A stretch of DNA of 64,000 nt from an uncultured Clostridia bacterium. Lineage in GTDB: Bacteria > Bacillota > Clostridia > Christensenellales > Aristaeellaceae. The stretch is from the NCBI GenBank assembly GCA_945948915.1, contig CAMFCQ010000004.1, forward strand, positions 1 to 64,000. Direction: 5' to 3'. Numbering within the stretch: the first letter of the stretch is position 1; every line of letters begins with the position of its first letter. Positions 34,463-41,929 of this stretch are shown piece by piece. Under the pieces are notes generated by a model that was not told where the DNA came from, did no database searches, and saw nothing but the letters and a program-made list of their open reading frames with translations. Position numbers and translations under genes: made by a program.

Positions 34463-34674
34463 GCATCATTCAGCCTGAAACCGCTGATGCCGCTTTGTGC
34501 GAGCAGCGGGATCAGGCTGCTTTCATCGAGCGGCTCGCCTGAAACCAGCTTCATGTGCGACAAGTCCGCTGTGCAGCTCAGGCGTTTTACCTGGGGCAGG
34601 TTTTCAAGGATGCCCCTGGCTCTTTCCAGGGTATCCGTTTGGCCAAAAAGCGTGAGAAGCGTGCAGAAAGTCAA
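34423..34674 (-). CDS. Possible small protein, HMA-like, convergent with the helicase
   Basis: An 83-aa frame from TTG 34674, with GGGAGG about 8 bases upstream. It fills an otherwise empty 336-base gap. The layout TLLTLFGQTDTLERARGILE, then SCTADLSHMKLVSG and ESSLIPLLAQSGISGF looks like the beta-alpha-beta pattern of an HMA ferredoxin-like fold, though without a CxxC metal site. Its last 40 bases overlap the 3' end of the helicase gene on the other strand. I do not recognise the family; it could be a chance frame. Confidence 0.42.
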   Translation of the reverse strand: MTFCTLLTLFGQTDTLERARGILENLPQVKRLSCTADLSHMKLVSGEPLDESSLIPLLAQSGISGFRLNDAQKFSRNGSPLSL

Positions 34675-34714
34675 GCAGATTCCTCCCTAAACGAAGAAAT
34701 TCAACGAAAAAGGA

Positions 34715-34743
34715 TTGCGAATCAGTTTCTTTTATGTTATGCT
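34715..34743 (+). promoter_or_regulatory. Likely sigma-A promoter for the DUF1292 gene
   Basis: TTGCGA at 34715 and TATGCT at 34738 are 17 bases apart, 55 bases before the start. Confidence 0.5.
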
Positions 34744-34798
34744 ATGAGCAGATACAAAGAAACATTTGTATCGTTTGACGAAAGCGAGGATATTAGTC

Positions 34799-35095
34799 AT
34801 GGATGATATGGAAATGATGGAGAACGACAACATCATCGTGCTCACTGATGAAGACGGTGTGGACGTTGAGTTCGAGTTCTGCGCTTCTGTTGAGTATGAA
34901 GGCAACGAGTATGTCGTCCTGCTTCCGACCGAGGATGACGACGGCGAAGTTGTGATTCTGCAGGTCATGGAAGATGAGAATGCGGATGAGGATGACGAGG
35001 CGACCTATGTCGGCGTTGACGACGAGGACGTCCTGCAGGCCGTGTTCGAGATCTTCAAGGAGCAGGCCGGCGACGAGTTCGACTTCGAGGAGTAA
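34799..35095 (+). CDS. DUF1292 family acidic protein
   Basis: A 98-aa very acidic protein from ATG 34799, after GCGAGGA. The pattern NIIVLTDEDGVDVEFEF, YEGNEYVVLLPTED and VVILQVMEDE is typical of DUF1292 (YrzB-like), a small beta-rich cytoplasmic family of Bacillota with unknown role. In Bacillus the gene sits with yrrK and yrzL; here it is alone between a promoter and a terminator. Asp and Glu are very frequent toward the C-terminus. Confidence 0.87.
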   Translation: MDDMEMMENDNIIVLTDEDGVDVEFEFCASVEYEGNEYVVLLPTEDDDGEVVILQVMEDENADEDDEATYVGVDDEDVLQAVFEIFKEQAGDEFDFEE

Positions 35096-35105
35096 TAAAG
35101 CAATC

Positions 35106-35157
35106 AAAAACGCTCCGTTTGTCAGGCAGCGATGCTGCGGCAGGCGGAGCATTTTTG
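35106..35157 (+). terminator. Terminator after the DUF1292 gene
   Basis: GCTCCG pairs with CGGAGC, enclosing an inner GCAGC/GCTGC hairpin, with A5 before and T5 after. The symmetrical A and T runs could serve both directions, and the minus-strand membrane gene ends at 35161. Confidence 0.8.
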
Positions 35158-35160
35158 TAT

Positions 35161-35718
35161 TTAGTGAATGAATTTCAGGCGCGGCTTGATCTTGTTGACA
35201 TAGAGAAAGACCATCGGGAACAGCAGGCGGTCATAAAGGAGCAGACAAGCGTTGAGCGTGAGAATGAAGACGATCAAAAGCACCGTGCCCATCTGAGTAA
35301 ACTCCTCGATGATGGCTGTCATGTTCATCAGCAGGCCGAGCATAACATACATCAGAACGATGGCGCCGTTGAACACGAGCAGCTTGCAGGGCAGGTGCAG
35401 ACGTCTGTTTTTGATGCGGTCGATCTCCCACTTCAGAATAGGGTAGTATCCCAGGAATACGTAAAAGAAGGCGGCTTCCTTGTCAAAGCCCAGCATCAGC
35501 ACAATCAGCGATACGGCAGCATAGGCCGTCCAGGCGGCTTTCTTGCCGTATTCCAGCAGAATGGGCAGCAGCAGGATGGCGGCAGCCATCGGCGCGCAAT
35601 AGGTGGCGATCGGGATGAGGCCGCCGGTGAGCATCAAAGCGACGGATAAGGCGACCATGAGGCCGCAGAACGCGATCTTGCCGCTTTGCCGGCGGCTGCG
35701 GCTTCGATTGTTGGCCAT
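35161..35718 (-). CDS. Small integral membrane protein, ECF S-component-like
   Basis: A 185-aa protein with a basic N-terminal stretch (ANNRSRSRRQSGK) and about five or six hydrophobic helices (about 17-170). Helix spacing and the early ALSVALMLTGGLIP / TYCAPMAAAILLLP segments resemble substrate-binding S components of ECF vitamin transporters, but I cannot name a substrate. ATG 35718 follows GGGGAGAG; an in-frame start at 35739 is less well placed. The next minus-strand gene is ThiT, a true S component, yet the two have separate promoters and a terminator between them. Confidence 0.6.
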   Translation of the reverse strand: MANNRSRSRRQSGKIAFCGLMVALSVALMLTGGLIPIATYCAPMAAAILLLPILLEYGKKAAWTAYAAVSLIVLMLGFDKEAAFFYVFLGYYPILKWEIDRIKNRRLHLPCKLLVFNGAIVLMYVMLGLLMNMTAIIEEFTQMGTVLLIVFILTLNACLLLYDRLLFPMVFLYVNKIKPRLKFIH

Positions 35719-35750
35719 GACAATTCTCTCCCCAAACAAGCGTTTGTTCT

Positions 35751-35779
35751 ATTATAGCACAGGTGTGTCTGACAGACAA
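35751..35779 (-). promoter_or_regulatory. Sigma-A promoter for the 35.7-kb membrane gene
   Basis: On the minus strand TTGTCT and TATAAT are 17 bases apart, and the -10 box is preceded by TGC (extended -10). Confidence 0.8.
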
Positions 35780-35809
35780 TTGACCAGGCCAAAGTGCGCA
35801 GGCGCATAG

Positions 35810-35842
35810 AACAAAACAAAAGCAGCGGCAAACCGCTGCTTT
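35810..35842 (-). terminator. Terminator of thiT
   Basis: On the minus strand AAGCAGCGG pairs with CCGCTGCTT around TTTG, followed by TTGTTTTG. Confidence 0.75.
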
Positions 35843-35856
35843 GATGTGAAATATGC

Positions 35857-36483
35857 TTACTTGCTCAGCGAGAGCTGACGGGCCAGACGACGGATCTGTG
35901 GGATCATTGCGATGACCAGACAGATGATCGTCTCCGGGATGAGGTAGGTGCCGTTGTACACCGCAGAGTAGATCAGCACGTTCTGCTCGCCTGCGCCTTC
36001 GCCCCAGTAGAACACACCGGTCAGGAACGCGCACAGGAAACGCATGAAGGTGCCCAGCAGAATGCCGGCGGCCAGGCCCCACTTGTCCGGCAGCTTGCGC
36101 GCGATGCCCGCAAAGCCCAGCATCGCGAACGCGAGCGGGTAATCCAGCATGAACTGGATCGGATGGACGAACCAGCCGCCCTGCACAAACTGTAGCAGAC
36201 CGTAAGCAAAGCCGACAGCCATGCCCGGGCCCACACCGTAAGCATAGGCGAACATGAAGATGGGGAGCATGGAGGCGAGCGTCACGCTGCCGCCCTGCGG
36301 CATCTCATAGAGCTTGACATAGGAGAGGATGAATGCGAGCGCAATGCAAAGGGACGCATTGGCCATCATGCGCGTGGACCACTTCTTCTGATCGCGCGTC
36401 ATGATGTAGAGCACAATGCCCAGAATGACGAGACCGGCGAGAATGGCCCAGGTTGTGAGGCTGATTTCTGCAAATTCGAGCAT
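35857..36483 (-). CDS. thiT: ECF transporter thiamine-binding S component ThiT
   Basis: A 208-aa membrane protein with about six helices that binds thiamine for the shared ECF energising module (EcfA, EcfA', EcfT), which is not in the window. Family stretches are ALCIALAFILSYVKLYEMPQ, GGSVTLASMLPIFMFAYAYG, and GYLLQ-like GLLQFVQGGWFVHPIQFMLD followed by YPLAFAMLGFAG. ATG 36483 follows AAGGGG at 9 bases. The long leader carries a TPP riboswitch and terminator, so uptake should be shut off when thiamine pyrophosphate is plentiful. Confidence 0.93.
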   Translation of the reverse strand: MLEFAEISLTTWAILAGLVILGIVLYIMTRDQKKWSTRMMANASLCIALAFILSYVKLYEMPQGGSVTLASMLPIFMFAYAYGVGPGMAVGFAYGLLQFVQGGWFVHPIQFMLDYPLAFAMLGFAGIARKLPDKWGLAAGILLGTFMRFLCAFLTGVFYWGEGAGEQNVLIYSAVYNGTYLIPETIICLVIAMIPQIRRLARQLSLSK

Positions 36484-36528
36484 GGGAAATACCCCTTTCG
36501 TAAATGTCAATTCGCAGGCCGCCTTCTC

Positions 36529-36563
36529 AAGAAAAAGCCGCAGCTTTCGGAAAAGCTGCGGCC
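36529..36563 (-). terminator. Riboswitch-controlled terminator before thiT
   Basis: On the minus strand CCGCAGCTTT pairs with AAAGCTGCGG around TCCG, followed by CTTTTTC. It lies between the TPP aptamer and the thiT ribosome site and is the likely off-switch. Confidence 0.85.
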
Positions 36564-36576
36564 TTGTCAAGCAAGA

Positions 36577-36663
36577 TACGTCGCTTCCCTACGGTAGGAT
36601 TACCTACTCAGGTTCAAAGGGACTGGCCAAATGGCCATCTCAGCAGTCACGCGCCCCCAGCGG
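36577..36663 (-). promoter_or_regulatory. TPP riboswitch (THI element)
   Basis: Read on the minus strand, the conserved blocks are CTGGGGGCGC, CTGAGATGGCC, CCCTTTGAACCTGA, GTAATCCTAC and CGTAGGGAAGCG in the right order for the TPP aptamer (P2/P3 with the CTGAGA block, P4/P5 with ACCTGA and GTAAT). It precedes a terminator and thiT, which fits its ligand. Confidence 0.95.
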
Positions 36664-36681
36664 TCATTGAATTGTGAACAC

Positions 36682-36710
36682 ATTATAGACGCGCCGTCGC
36701 GCTTTGTCAA
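36682..36710 (-). promoter_or_regulatory. Consensus sigma-A promoter for the thiT riboswitch transcript
   Basis: On the minus strand a perfect TTGACA and a perfect TATAAT are 17 bases apart. It starts about 9 bases after the argF stop, with no terminator between, so argF read-through into the riboswitch is possible. Confidence 0.9.
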
Positions 36711-36718
36711 TCGAAATT

Positions 36719-37687
36719 TTAGAATCCGCCGTTGCCCATCAGCAGCGCCATGACGCCCTTCTGCGCATGCAGGCGGTTCTCCGCTTCATCGAAGATCACG
36801 CTGTGCGGGCCGTCGATGACCTCGGCGGTCACTTCTTCGCCGCGGTGTGCCGGCAGGCAGTGCAGGAAGATGCAGTCCTTCCTGGCCACGGCGAGGCAGT
36901 CTGTGTTGATCTGATAGCCGGCAAACGCCTTCTGGCGCACGGCAGTCTCGCCCTCTTGGCCCATGCTGGCCCAAACGTCGGTGTAGAGCACATCCGCATC
37001 CTTGCAGGCTTCCAGCGGATCGGTGCAGACAGTGACCTTGCTGCCGTGCTTTTCGGCATTGGCGACGGACCAGGCGGTGTAGACCGGGTTCGGCTTGTAG
37101 CCGTCAGGGCTGGCGATCGCAACATCGATGCCGAGCTTGGAGCAGCCGATCATCAGGGAATGGGCCATGTTGTTGCCGTCGCCGACGAACGCGAGCTTGA
37201 GGCCCTTGAGCGTGCCCTTCTTCTCGTAGATGGTCATCAGGTCGGCCAGCACCTGGCAGGGGTGGAATTCATCCGTCAGACCGTTGATGATCGGAATGCT
37301 GCCGTACTTGGCCAGCGCTTCCAGATCGCTCTGCTTGAACGTGCGGATCATGATGCCGTCAACCATGCGGGAGAGCACCTGTGCGGTATCGCTGATGGGC
37401 TCGCCGCGGCCCAGCTGAATATCCGCTGTGGAGAGGAACAGCGCACTGCCGCCCAGCTGCGAGGTACCGACCTCAAAGGAGACTCGCGTGCGGGTGGAGG
37501 ACTTGGCGAAGATCATCGCCAGCGTCTTGCCGGAGAGACATCTCTGCTTCTGGCCGCTCTTCTGCATGGCCTTGAGCTTGAGCGCATGGGAAAGACACTG
37601 ATAGATTTCATCCTCGCTCCAGTCCTGCAGGGTCAGAAGATGCTTCTGCGTGAAAGGCGTTTTCGCCTGATAGTTCAGCAAATCCAT
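36719..37687 (-). CDS. argF: Ornithine carbamoyltransferase
   Basis: This enzyme joins carbamoyl phosphate and ornithine to make citrulline in arginine synthesis. It has 322 aa from ATG 37687, after GAGGAGG. The carbamoyl-phosphate loop is SSTRTRVSFE (about 63-72). FLHCLPAHRGEEV supplies the ornithine-side Cys, and DVWASMGQE is typical of the family. An anabolic role is assumed because no arcA or arcC is nearby. No other arginine gene is adjacent. It has its own promoter and no visible ARG box. Confidence 0.92.
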   Translation of the reverse strand: MDLLNYQAKTPFTQKHLLTLQDWSEDEIYQCLSHALKLKAMQKSGQKQRCLSGKTLAMIFAKSSTRTRVSFEVGTSQLGGSALFLSTADIQLGRGEPISDTAQVLSRMVDGIMIRTFKQSDLEALAKYGSIPIINGLTDEFHPCQVLADLMTIYEKKGTLKGLKLAFVGDGNNMAHSLMIGCSKLGIDVAIASPDGYKPNPVYTAWSVANAEKHGSKVTVCTDPLEACKDADVLYTDVWASMGQEGETAVRQKAFAGYQINTDCLAVARKDCIFLHCLPAHRGEEVTAEVIDGPHSVIFDEAENRLHAQKGVMALLMGNGGF

Positions 37688-37723
37688 AGGAATAAACCTC
37701 CTCAAGTGAATCAAGTGCGCATA

Positions 37724-37752
37724 ATTATACAACACAATTTTATAATATGCAA
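37724..37752 (-). promoter_or_regulatory. Sigma-A promoter for argF
   Basis: On the minus strand TTGCAT and TATAAT are 17 bases apart in an AT-rich stretch. Confidence 0.8.
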
Positions 37753-37831
37753 GCCTCTCGTCAGATTTCATGAGAGAACTTTTTGTTTCTGCCGCTATTT
37801 TATGAAAATGCAGGATTCAAACGAAAAGACC

Positions 37832-37860
37832 TTGAAAAGCAGACGTTTTCAGGATAAAAT
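37832..37860 (+). promoter_or_regulatory. Sigma-A promoter for aroK and following genes
   Basis: TTGAAA at 37832 and TAAAAT at 37855 are 17 bases apart, 34 bases before the start. Confidence 0.75.
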
Positions 37861-37894
37861 AAACAGGGATTTTTTGTAGAGAGAAGGATAGGCA

Positions 37895-38416
37895 TTGGGC
37901 AATATCGTTTTGATCGGCATGCCGGGCTGCGGTAAGAGCACTGCGGGCGTTCTGCTGGCCAAGGCGCTGGGCATGGCGTTTGTGGATACGGACGTAGTGT
38001 TTCAGGCCAAGGAGGGCAGAAAGCTTCAAAGGATCATCGAGGAGATCGGAATCGACGCATTTCTGGCACGCGAGGAGGAAGCGATTCTCGGCCTTCGCTG
38101 CGATAAAACGGTGATTGCCACCGGCGGCAGCGTGGTCTACGGTCAACGCGCGATGAAGCATCTGCACGAGTGTGGCGTGGTGGTCTATATCCGTCTACCG
38201 TATGAGGAGATCAAGCGCAGGCTGTCCAACCTGGCTACGCGCGGCGTGACGCTGCGGGAAGGCCAGACGCTTTCCGATCTGTATGACGAGCGCATTCCGC
38301 TGTACGAAAAGGAAGCGGATATCGTGATTGATGCTTCCGGTCTTGAAATCGAGCAAACGGTGGAAGCGATTGTCCGGCACGTGGAGACGATGAACGGAGC
38401 GGTGTATGGCATCTGA
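37895..38416 (+). CDS. aroK: Shikimate kinase
   Basis: A 173-aa P-loop kinase that phosphorylates shikimate at O3. The P-loop is GMPGCGKST (about 8-16), followed by FVDTDVVF (Walker B-like DTD), the arginine-poor but recognisable substrate region, and IATGGSVVY for shikimate binding. The lid region contains TLREGQTLSDLYDERIPLYE. The start is TTG 37895, 8 bases after GAGAAGG. It is the first gene of a likely operon; the NUDIX gene begins 11 bases before its stop. It follows AroE (3.5 kb) in the pathway. Confidence 0.9.
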   Translation: MGNIVLIGMPGCGKSTAGVLLAKALGMAFVDTDVVFQAKEGRKLQRIIEEIGIDAFLAREEEAILGLRCDKTVIATGGSVVYGQRAMKHLHECGVVVYIRLPYEEIKRRLSNLATRGVTLREGQTLSDLYDERIPLYEKEADIVIDASGLEIEQTVEAIVRHVETMNGAVYGI

Positions 38417-38915
38417 GATCTGGGACCTGTATGACGGAAACGGACAGAAGACCGGCCGCACGATGGTGCGAGGCGAGGAAGTACCCGCAGGGCTCTACCA
38501 TTTGGGCGTACACATCTGGCCGATGAACAGCCAGGGGGAGTTTCTCATCCAGAAGCGCTCGCTGACTGTGCAGTGGAAGCCTGGGATTTGGGCGGTAACC
38601 GGAGGCTCGGCCATGGCCGGCGAAGATGCCTGGACAGCGGCTCGGCGCGAGCTTCGCGAGGAGCTTGGCTATGACGCGCGGGAGGATGAGCTCTCGCGTA
38701 TTGCTTGTCTGCGCAGGACGAATTCCTTCTGCAATGTCTTTGTGCTTAGAACCGACCGGGCTGCGGAGGATTTTGTGCTTCAGAAGGAAGAGGTCTGCGC
38801 GGTGCGCTGGTGCGATGCAGATCGTCTGATGCGCATGGTTGCGGATAATGGATTCTACAATTATGGCGACGCCTATTTCAGGATGCTGCTTCAGTACCAG
38901 CGGGCGCATCGGTGA
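38406..38915 (+). CDS. NUDIX hydrolase
   Basis: A 169-aa hydrolase of nucleoside-diphosphate-linked compounds. The NUDIX box fits GX5EX7REUXEEXG exactly: Gly67, Glu73, Arg81-Glu82, Glu85-Glu86, Gly88. The N-terminus WDLYDGNGQKTGRTMVRGEE and GLYHLGVHIWPMN resemble the isopentenyl-diphosphate-isomerase-like NUDIX group (Orf17/YfcD type), often of unknown substrate. ATG 38406 overlaps the end of aroK by 11 bases, implying coupled translation. No signal or membrane segment is visible. Confidence 0.9.
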   Translation: MASEIWDLYDGNGQKTGRTMVRGEEVPAGLYHLGVHIWPMNSQGEFLIQKRSLTVQWKPGIWAVTGGSAMAGEDAWTAARRELREELGYDAREDELSRIACLRRTNSFCNVFVLRTDRAAEDFVLQKEEVCAVRWCDADRLMRMVADNGFYNYGDAYFRMLLQYQRAHR

Positions 38916-38951
38916 AGCAGCCTGAGAGAGGATATAGAGGATTAAAGCGTT

Positions 38952-39947
38952 ATGAAGAAACTGTATTTTTCCACGTTTGTTCAGGGCCTTGAAAAGCCTG
39001 TTGAGGCCATGCTTCGCAAGGAAGGCGGCGTTGCAGTGGAGCGCATGGTGCCAGGTGCGGCGCTGTACCGCAGCGTCAGGGAGCCGGCGATGCCGTTTGT
39101 GCATCAGACGTTCAGCGTGCTCTTTCAAATGAAGCCGGTTGCAAACGCCGACGATGCCGTGAAGCGTCTGCTGTCTTCCGGCGGCTGGCTGGATCGATTC
39201 CCGTATGAGGAGACGCAGGGCAAGCGCTTCCGCATTGTGACGGCGATGGGCGACAAGCTCGTCTCGGCGAACATGCGCTATGTGGACATGCTCGAAAAGG
39301 TCATCTGCGAGAACACCGGCATGCGTACCTATCGCGAACGCCCGGATGTGGAGCTTTGGGTGCTCTGCCGTCCGGAGGCGTCGTATTTCCTTTGGCGGCT
39401 GGGCAAGCAATCGGCAACCCGTCAGGAAGGACAGCTGCGCACAGATGTCTGCGCTGTGGTTTCCTTCCTCTCCAGCTGCGGCGCAAAGAACGCGGCTGTG
39501 CTTGGATGTACCAATGTATCCCTGCCCGCGGCGCTCAAGAACGGCGGCGCGCGTGCGCTGACGTGCGTATGCCCGGATCGTGCCAGTGCAAAAATGATCG
39601 AAGGGAAGCTGCGGGGCGTTCGCGTGTGCGAGGGCTCCAGCGGTTATACCGATCTGGCGGACGGCAGCCAGCAGGCCGTCGTGCTGCATCTGCCGGTCAA
39701 GGCGGAAAAGACGGCGCGGCTTGAATCGGATCTGCGCAATGTGATGTTCGAAGCCCGTCGCATCCTTAGCGATGACGGGCGGCTGATCGTCGTTGCATCG
39801 CTTGCGCATGCGGAAAGCACGCTGCGCAAGACGCAGGGCGTGCGCATGCTGGCCCGTTATGACCTGACGCTCAGCGGGCAGAAGAGCGCCATCTGGGTGA
39901 TGACGGCAAAACCCACGGACATTGAAGAAGGCCTGATCGAGCAATGA
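38952..39947 (+). CDS. THUMP-type RNA-binding protein with a degenerate methyltransferase domain
   Basis: A 331-aa protein laid out like THUMP RNA methyltransferases (RlmKL/TrmN/Trm14). The N-terminal half (about 1-155) has the THUMP-like YFSTFVQGLEKPVEAMLRKE and HQTFSVLFQM. The Rossmann half begins EGQLRTDVCAVVSFLSSCGA. The SAM-binding glycine motif (normally DPxCGSGT) reads GCTNVSLPAAL, and the catalytic NPPY/NPPYG reads VLHLPV. It is therefore probably not an active methylase, or is a very divergent one. It overlaps the HlyD-like gene by four bases and lies 36 bases after the NUDIX gene. Confidence 0.6.
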   Translation: MKKLYFSTFVQGLEKPVEAMLRKEGGVAVERMVPGAALYRSVREPAMPFVHQTFSVLFQMKPVANADDAVKRLLSSGGWLDRFPYEETQGKRFRIVTAMGDKLVSANMRYVDMLEKVICENTGMRTYRERPDVELWVLCRPEASYFLWRLGKQSATRQEGQLRTDVCAVVSFLSSCGAKNAAVLGCTNVSLPAALKNGGARALTCVCPDRASAKMIEGKLRGVRVCEGSSGYTDLADGSQQAVVLHLPVKAEKTARLESDLRNVMFEARRILSDDGRLIVVASLAHAESTLRKTQGVRMLARYDLTLSGQKSAIWVMTAKPTDIEEGLIEQ

Positions 39948-41173
39948 GCGCGAAGAAAAAGAGAAAAAAGAAAAAGAAGGGCGCTTCGCTCGTCAGCCGC
40001 GTGCTGATTCTGATGCTTGTGCTGGTGCTGCTGGCCGTTGCCATCTGGCAGATCAGTGGGCTTGTCGGCGGCAATGCGACGACAGCCATCGCGCGCAGCG
40101 GCGTGCTGGGCGACGAGTATCAGGGAACGGTGGTCATTGCGCGCAACGAGACGCTCTATGAGACGGAAAACAAATCGAGCATCGATTTCGTAGCCAGCGA
40201 GGGCAGCAGAGTTTCTCGTTCGGAGGTCATCTGCAGGGTGTATTCATCCGGCTATAACCAGACGGAAATCAACCGATTACAGACGTATCGCGAGGAAATC
40301 CAGAATTACCACGTGAACCAGGTGCTTAGCACCTACGTCGATGCGGCGCTGGATGCGGACAACAACGAGATTTCCTCGCTGGCGCAGCAGGTTCGAACGC
40401 TCGTGCAGGGCAGGGGCGTAGGCAGTCTGGGCAATCTGGAGACGCAGCTGCAAAGCGCATTGGCAGCGCGCAAGAATTATCTGCGCCAGAAATACCCGGA
40501 CGATCAGACGCTGTCTGAGCTGTACAAGGTGGAAAATGACCAGCTCAAGAAGATCGAAAGCTGGACGACAACCCACACGGCCAACGAAGACTGCATTGTC
40601 AGCTTTTACACGGATGGCTATGAAAACATGGTCAACGCCAATACATACGACAAGCTGACGCCGAGCGAGGTTCGCTCCGTGATCCGCGGTGTTGCGCCGC
40701 AGGGCGCTACGGCGGCGGAACGCGGCAGCGATTCGATCTTCAGAACGGTCATCGAAGACGAATGGTACGCGCTGTTCCTGTGCACGGACAGGGATTGGAA
40801 CCCGGTCGTCGGTGAGGCGTATCAGATGCAGCTGACCGGCTTTGACAACTATGTGCTCTCTGCGCAGGTGGAGTCCTTCACGCGCATTGGCAGTGACCTG
40901 CTGCTGCGCATGCGCGTGCGCACGAGTGTGGAACCTGTGCTCAATATCCGCACCTGCGGCGCAACGGTGGGCGACTTCATCTCCGGTGTATACGTGCCCA
41001 TCAACGCGCTGTACACGCTGGACAACATGATTGGCGTGGTGGTGCTGGAAGGCGGCATGCAGACGTTTGTTCCTGTCACAGTGATCACGTATCCGGATGA
41101 CAAGACGGCCTTTGTCCGTCCGACGCTCACCGGTTCGCCGCTGGAAGAGGGAAAGACCGTTATGCTCTTTTAA
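39944..41173 (+). CDS. HlyD-family membrane-anchored adaptor-like protein
   Basis: A 409-aa protein starting in an ATGA overlap with the previous gene. It has a very basic cytoplasmic start (KKKRKKKKK), one membrane helix (about 18-40) and an outer part with a broken biotinyl-lipoyl-like barrel (TVVIARNETLYETENKSSID), a coiled coil (about 105-180) and a beta-rich end (GVYVPINALYTLDNMIGVVV) as in HlyD/MacA adaptors. No transporter gene is adjacent. Such HlyD-like genes before yggS and sepF occur in Clostridia, so a role linked to division or wall synthesis is possible, but that is inference. Confidence 0.75.
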   Translation: MSAKKKRKKKKKGASLVSRVLILMLVLVLLAVAIWQISGLVGGNATTAIARSGVLGDEYQGTVVIARNETLYETENKSSIDFVASEGSRVSRSEVICRVYSSGYNQTEINRLQTYREEIQNYHVNQVLSTYVDAALDADNNEISSLAQQVRTLVQGRGVGSLGNLETQLQSALAARKNYLRQKYPDDQTLSELYKVENDQLKKIESWTTTHTANEDCIVSFYTDGYENMVNANTYDKLTPSEVRSVIRGVAPQGATAAERGSDSIFRTVIEDEWYALFLCTDRDWNPVVGEAYQMQLTGFDNYVLSAQVESFTRIGSDLLLRMRVRTSVEPVLNIRTCGATVGDFISGVYVPINALYTLDNMIGVVVLEGGMQTFVPVTVITYPDDKTAFVRPTLTGSPLEEGKTVMLF

Positions 41174-41185
41174 GCAGAGGAAGAA

Positions 41186-41929
41186 ATGATGGAACAGGAA
41201 GTGCTTTTGCGGGTTGCGAAAATCCGCGCGGAGCTTGAATCGGCCGCGCTGGAACGCTGGGGCCGCGCTCCGCAGATCATTGCGGTGAGCAAAACCGTTG
41301 AGGCAGCGAAGGTTAATGCCGTGCGCGAGGCAGGCATTACGCGCCTGGGCGAAAACCGCGTGCAGGAAATCATGGAAAAGCTGCCGTATCTCGACGCATC
41401 TTTTCAAATTGATCTCATCGGACGGTTGCAAAACAACAAGGTTAAATATATAATAGATAAAGTCGGCATGATTCAGTCTCTTGACCGAATAAGCCTTGCG
41501 CAGGAAATCGACCGGAGGGCGCAGCAGCATGGTCTGCGCATGCCGGTGCTCATTCAGGTGAATATCGGCGACGAGCCGCAGAAGGGCGGCGTTCCTGTGT
41601 CAGAGACGCTGACCTTCGCGAGAACGGCTGCCGCGCTGCCGGGTCTTGAAATTCGGGGCCTGATGGCAGTCATGCCAAACCTTGATGATGAAGAAGCGCT
41701 GCGCCCGTATTTTACGCGGATGCGCAGCCTGTTTGATGCACTGCAAGAAGAGAATATCGCCGGTACACGAATTGAGGAGCTGTCCATGGGCATGTCCGGC
41801 GATTACCTGCTGGCGGCGCAGGAGGGTGCGACGCACGTTCGGATTGGCTCTGCGATCTTTGGCTCACGCGCATATGCAGCGCCCGCAGGCCAGGCAGAGG
41901 TTACGCTCAAGGGGGATACGCATTCATGA
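41186..41929 (+). CDS. YggS/PLPBP-family pyridoxal phosphate homeostasis protein
   Basis: A 247-aa PLP-binding TIM-barrel protein (YlmE in Bacillus). The PLP lysine lies in IIAVSKTVEAAKV (about 33-45), and GENRVQEIM, FQIDLIGRLQNNKVKYI and LSMGMSGDYLLAAQEGATHVRIGSAIFGSR are family stretches. It helps keep free pyridoxal phosphate balanced and has no known catalytic reaction. The usual IGHLQxNK reads IGRLQNNK here. It is the first of the conserved ylmE-ylmF-ylmH-divIVA order and overlaps sepF in an ATGA junction. Confidence 0.93.
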   Translation: MMEQEVLLRVAKIRAELESAALERWGRAPQIIAVSKTVEAAKVNAVREAGITRLGENRVQEIMEKLPYLDASFQIDLIGRLQNNKVKYIIDKVGMIQSLDRISLAQEIDRRAQQHGLRMPVLIQVNIGDEPQKGGVPVSETLTFARTAAALPGLEIRGLMAVMPNLDDEEALRPYFTRMRSLFDALQEENIAGTRIEELSMGMSGDYLLAAQEGATHVRIGSAIFGSRAYAAPAGQAEVTLKGDTHS

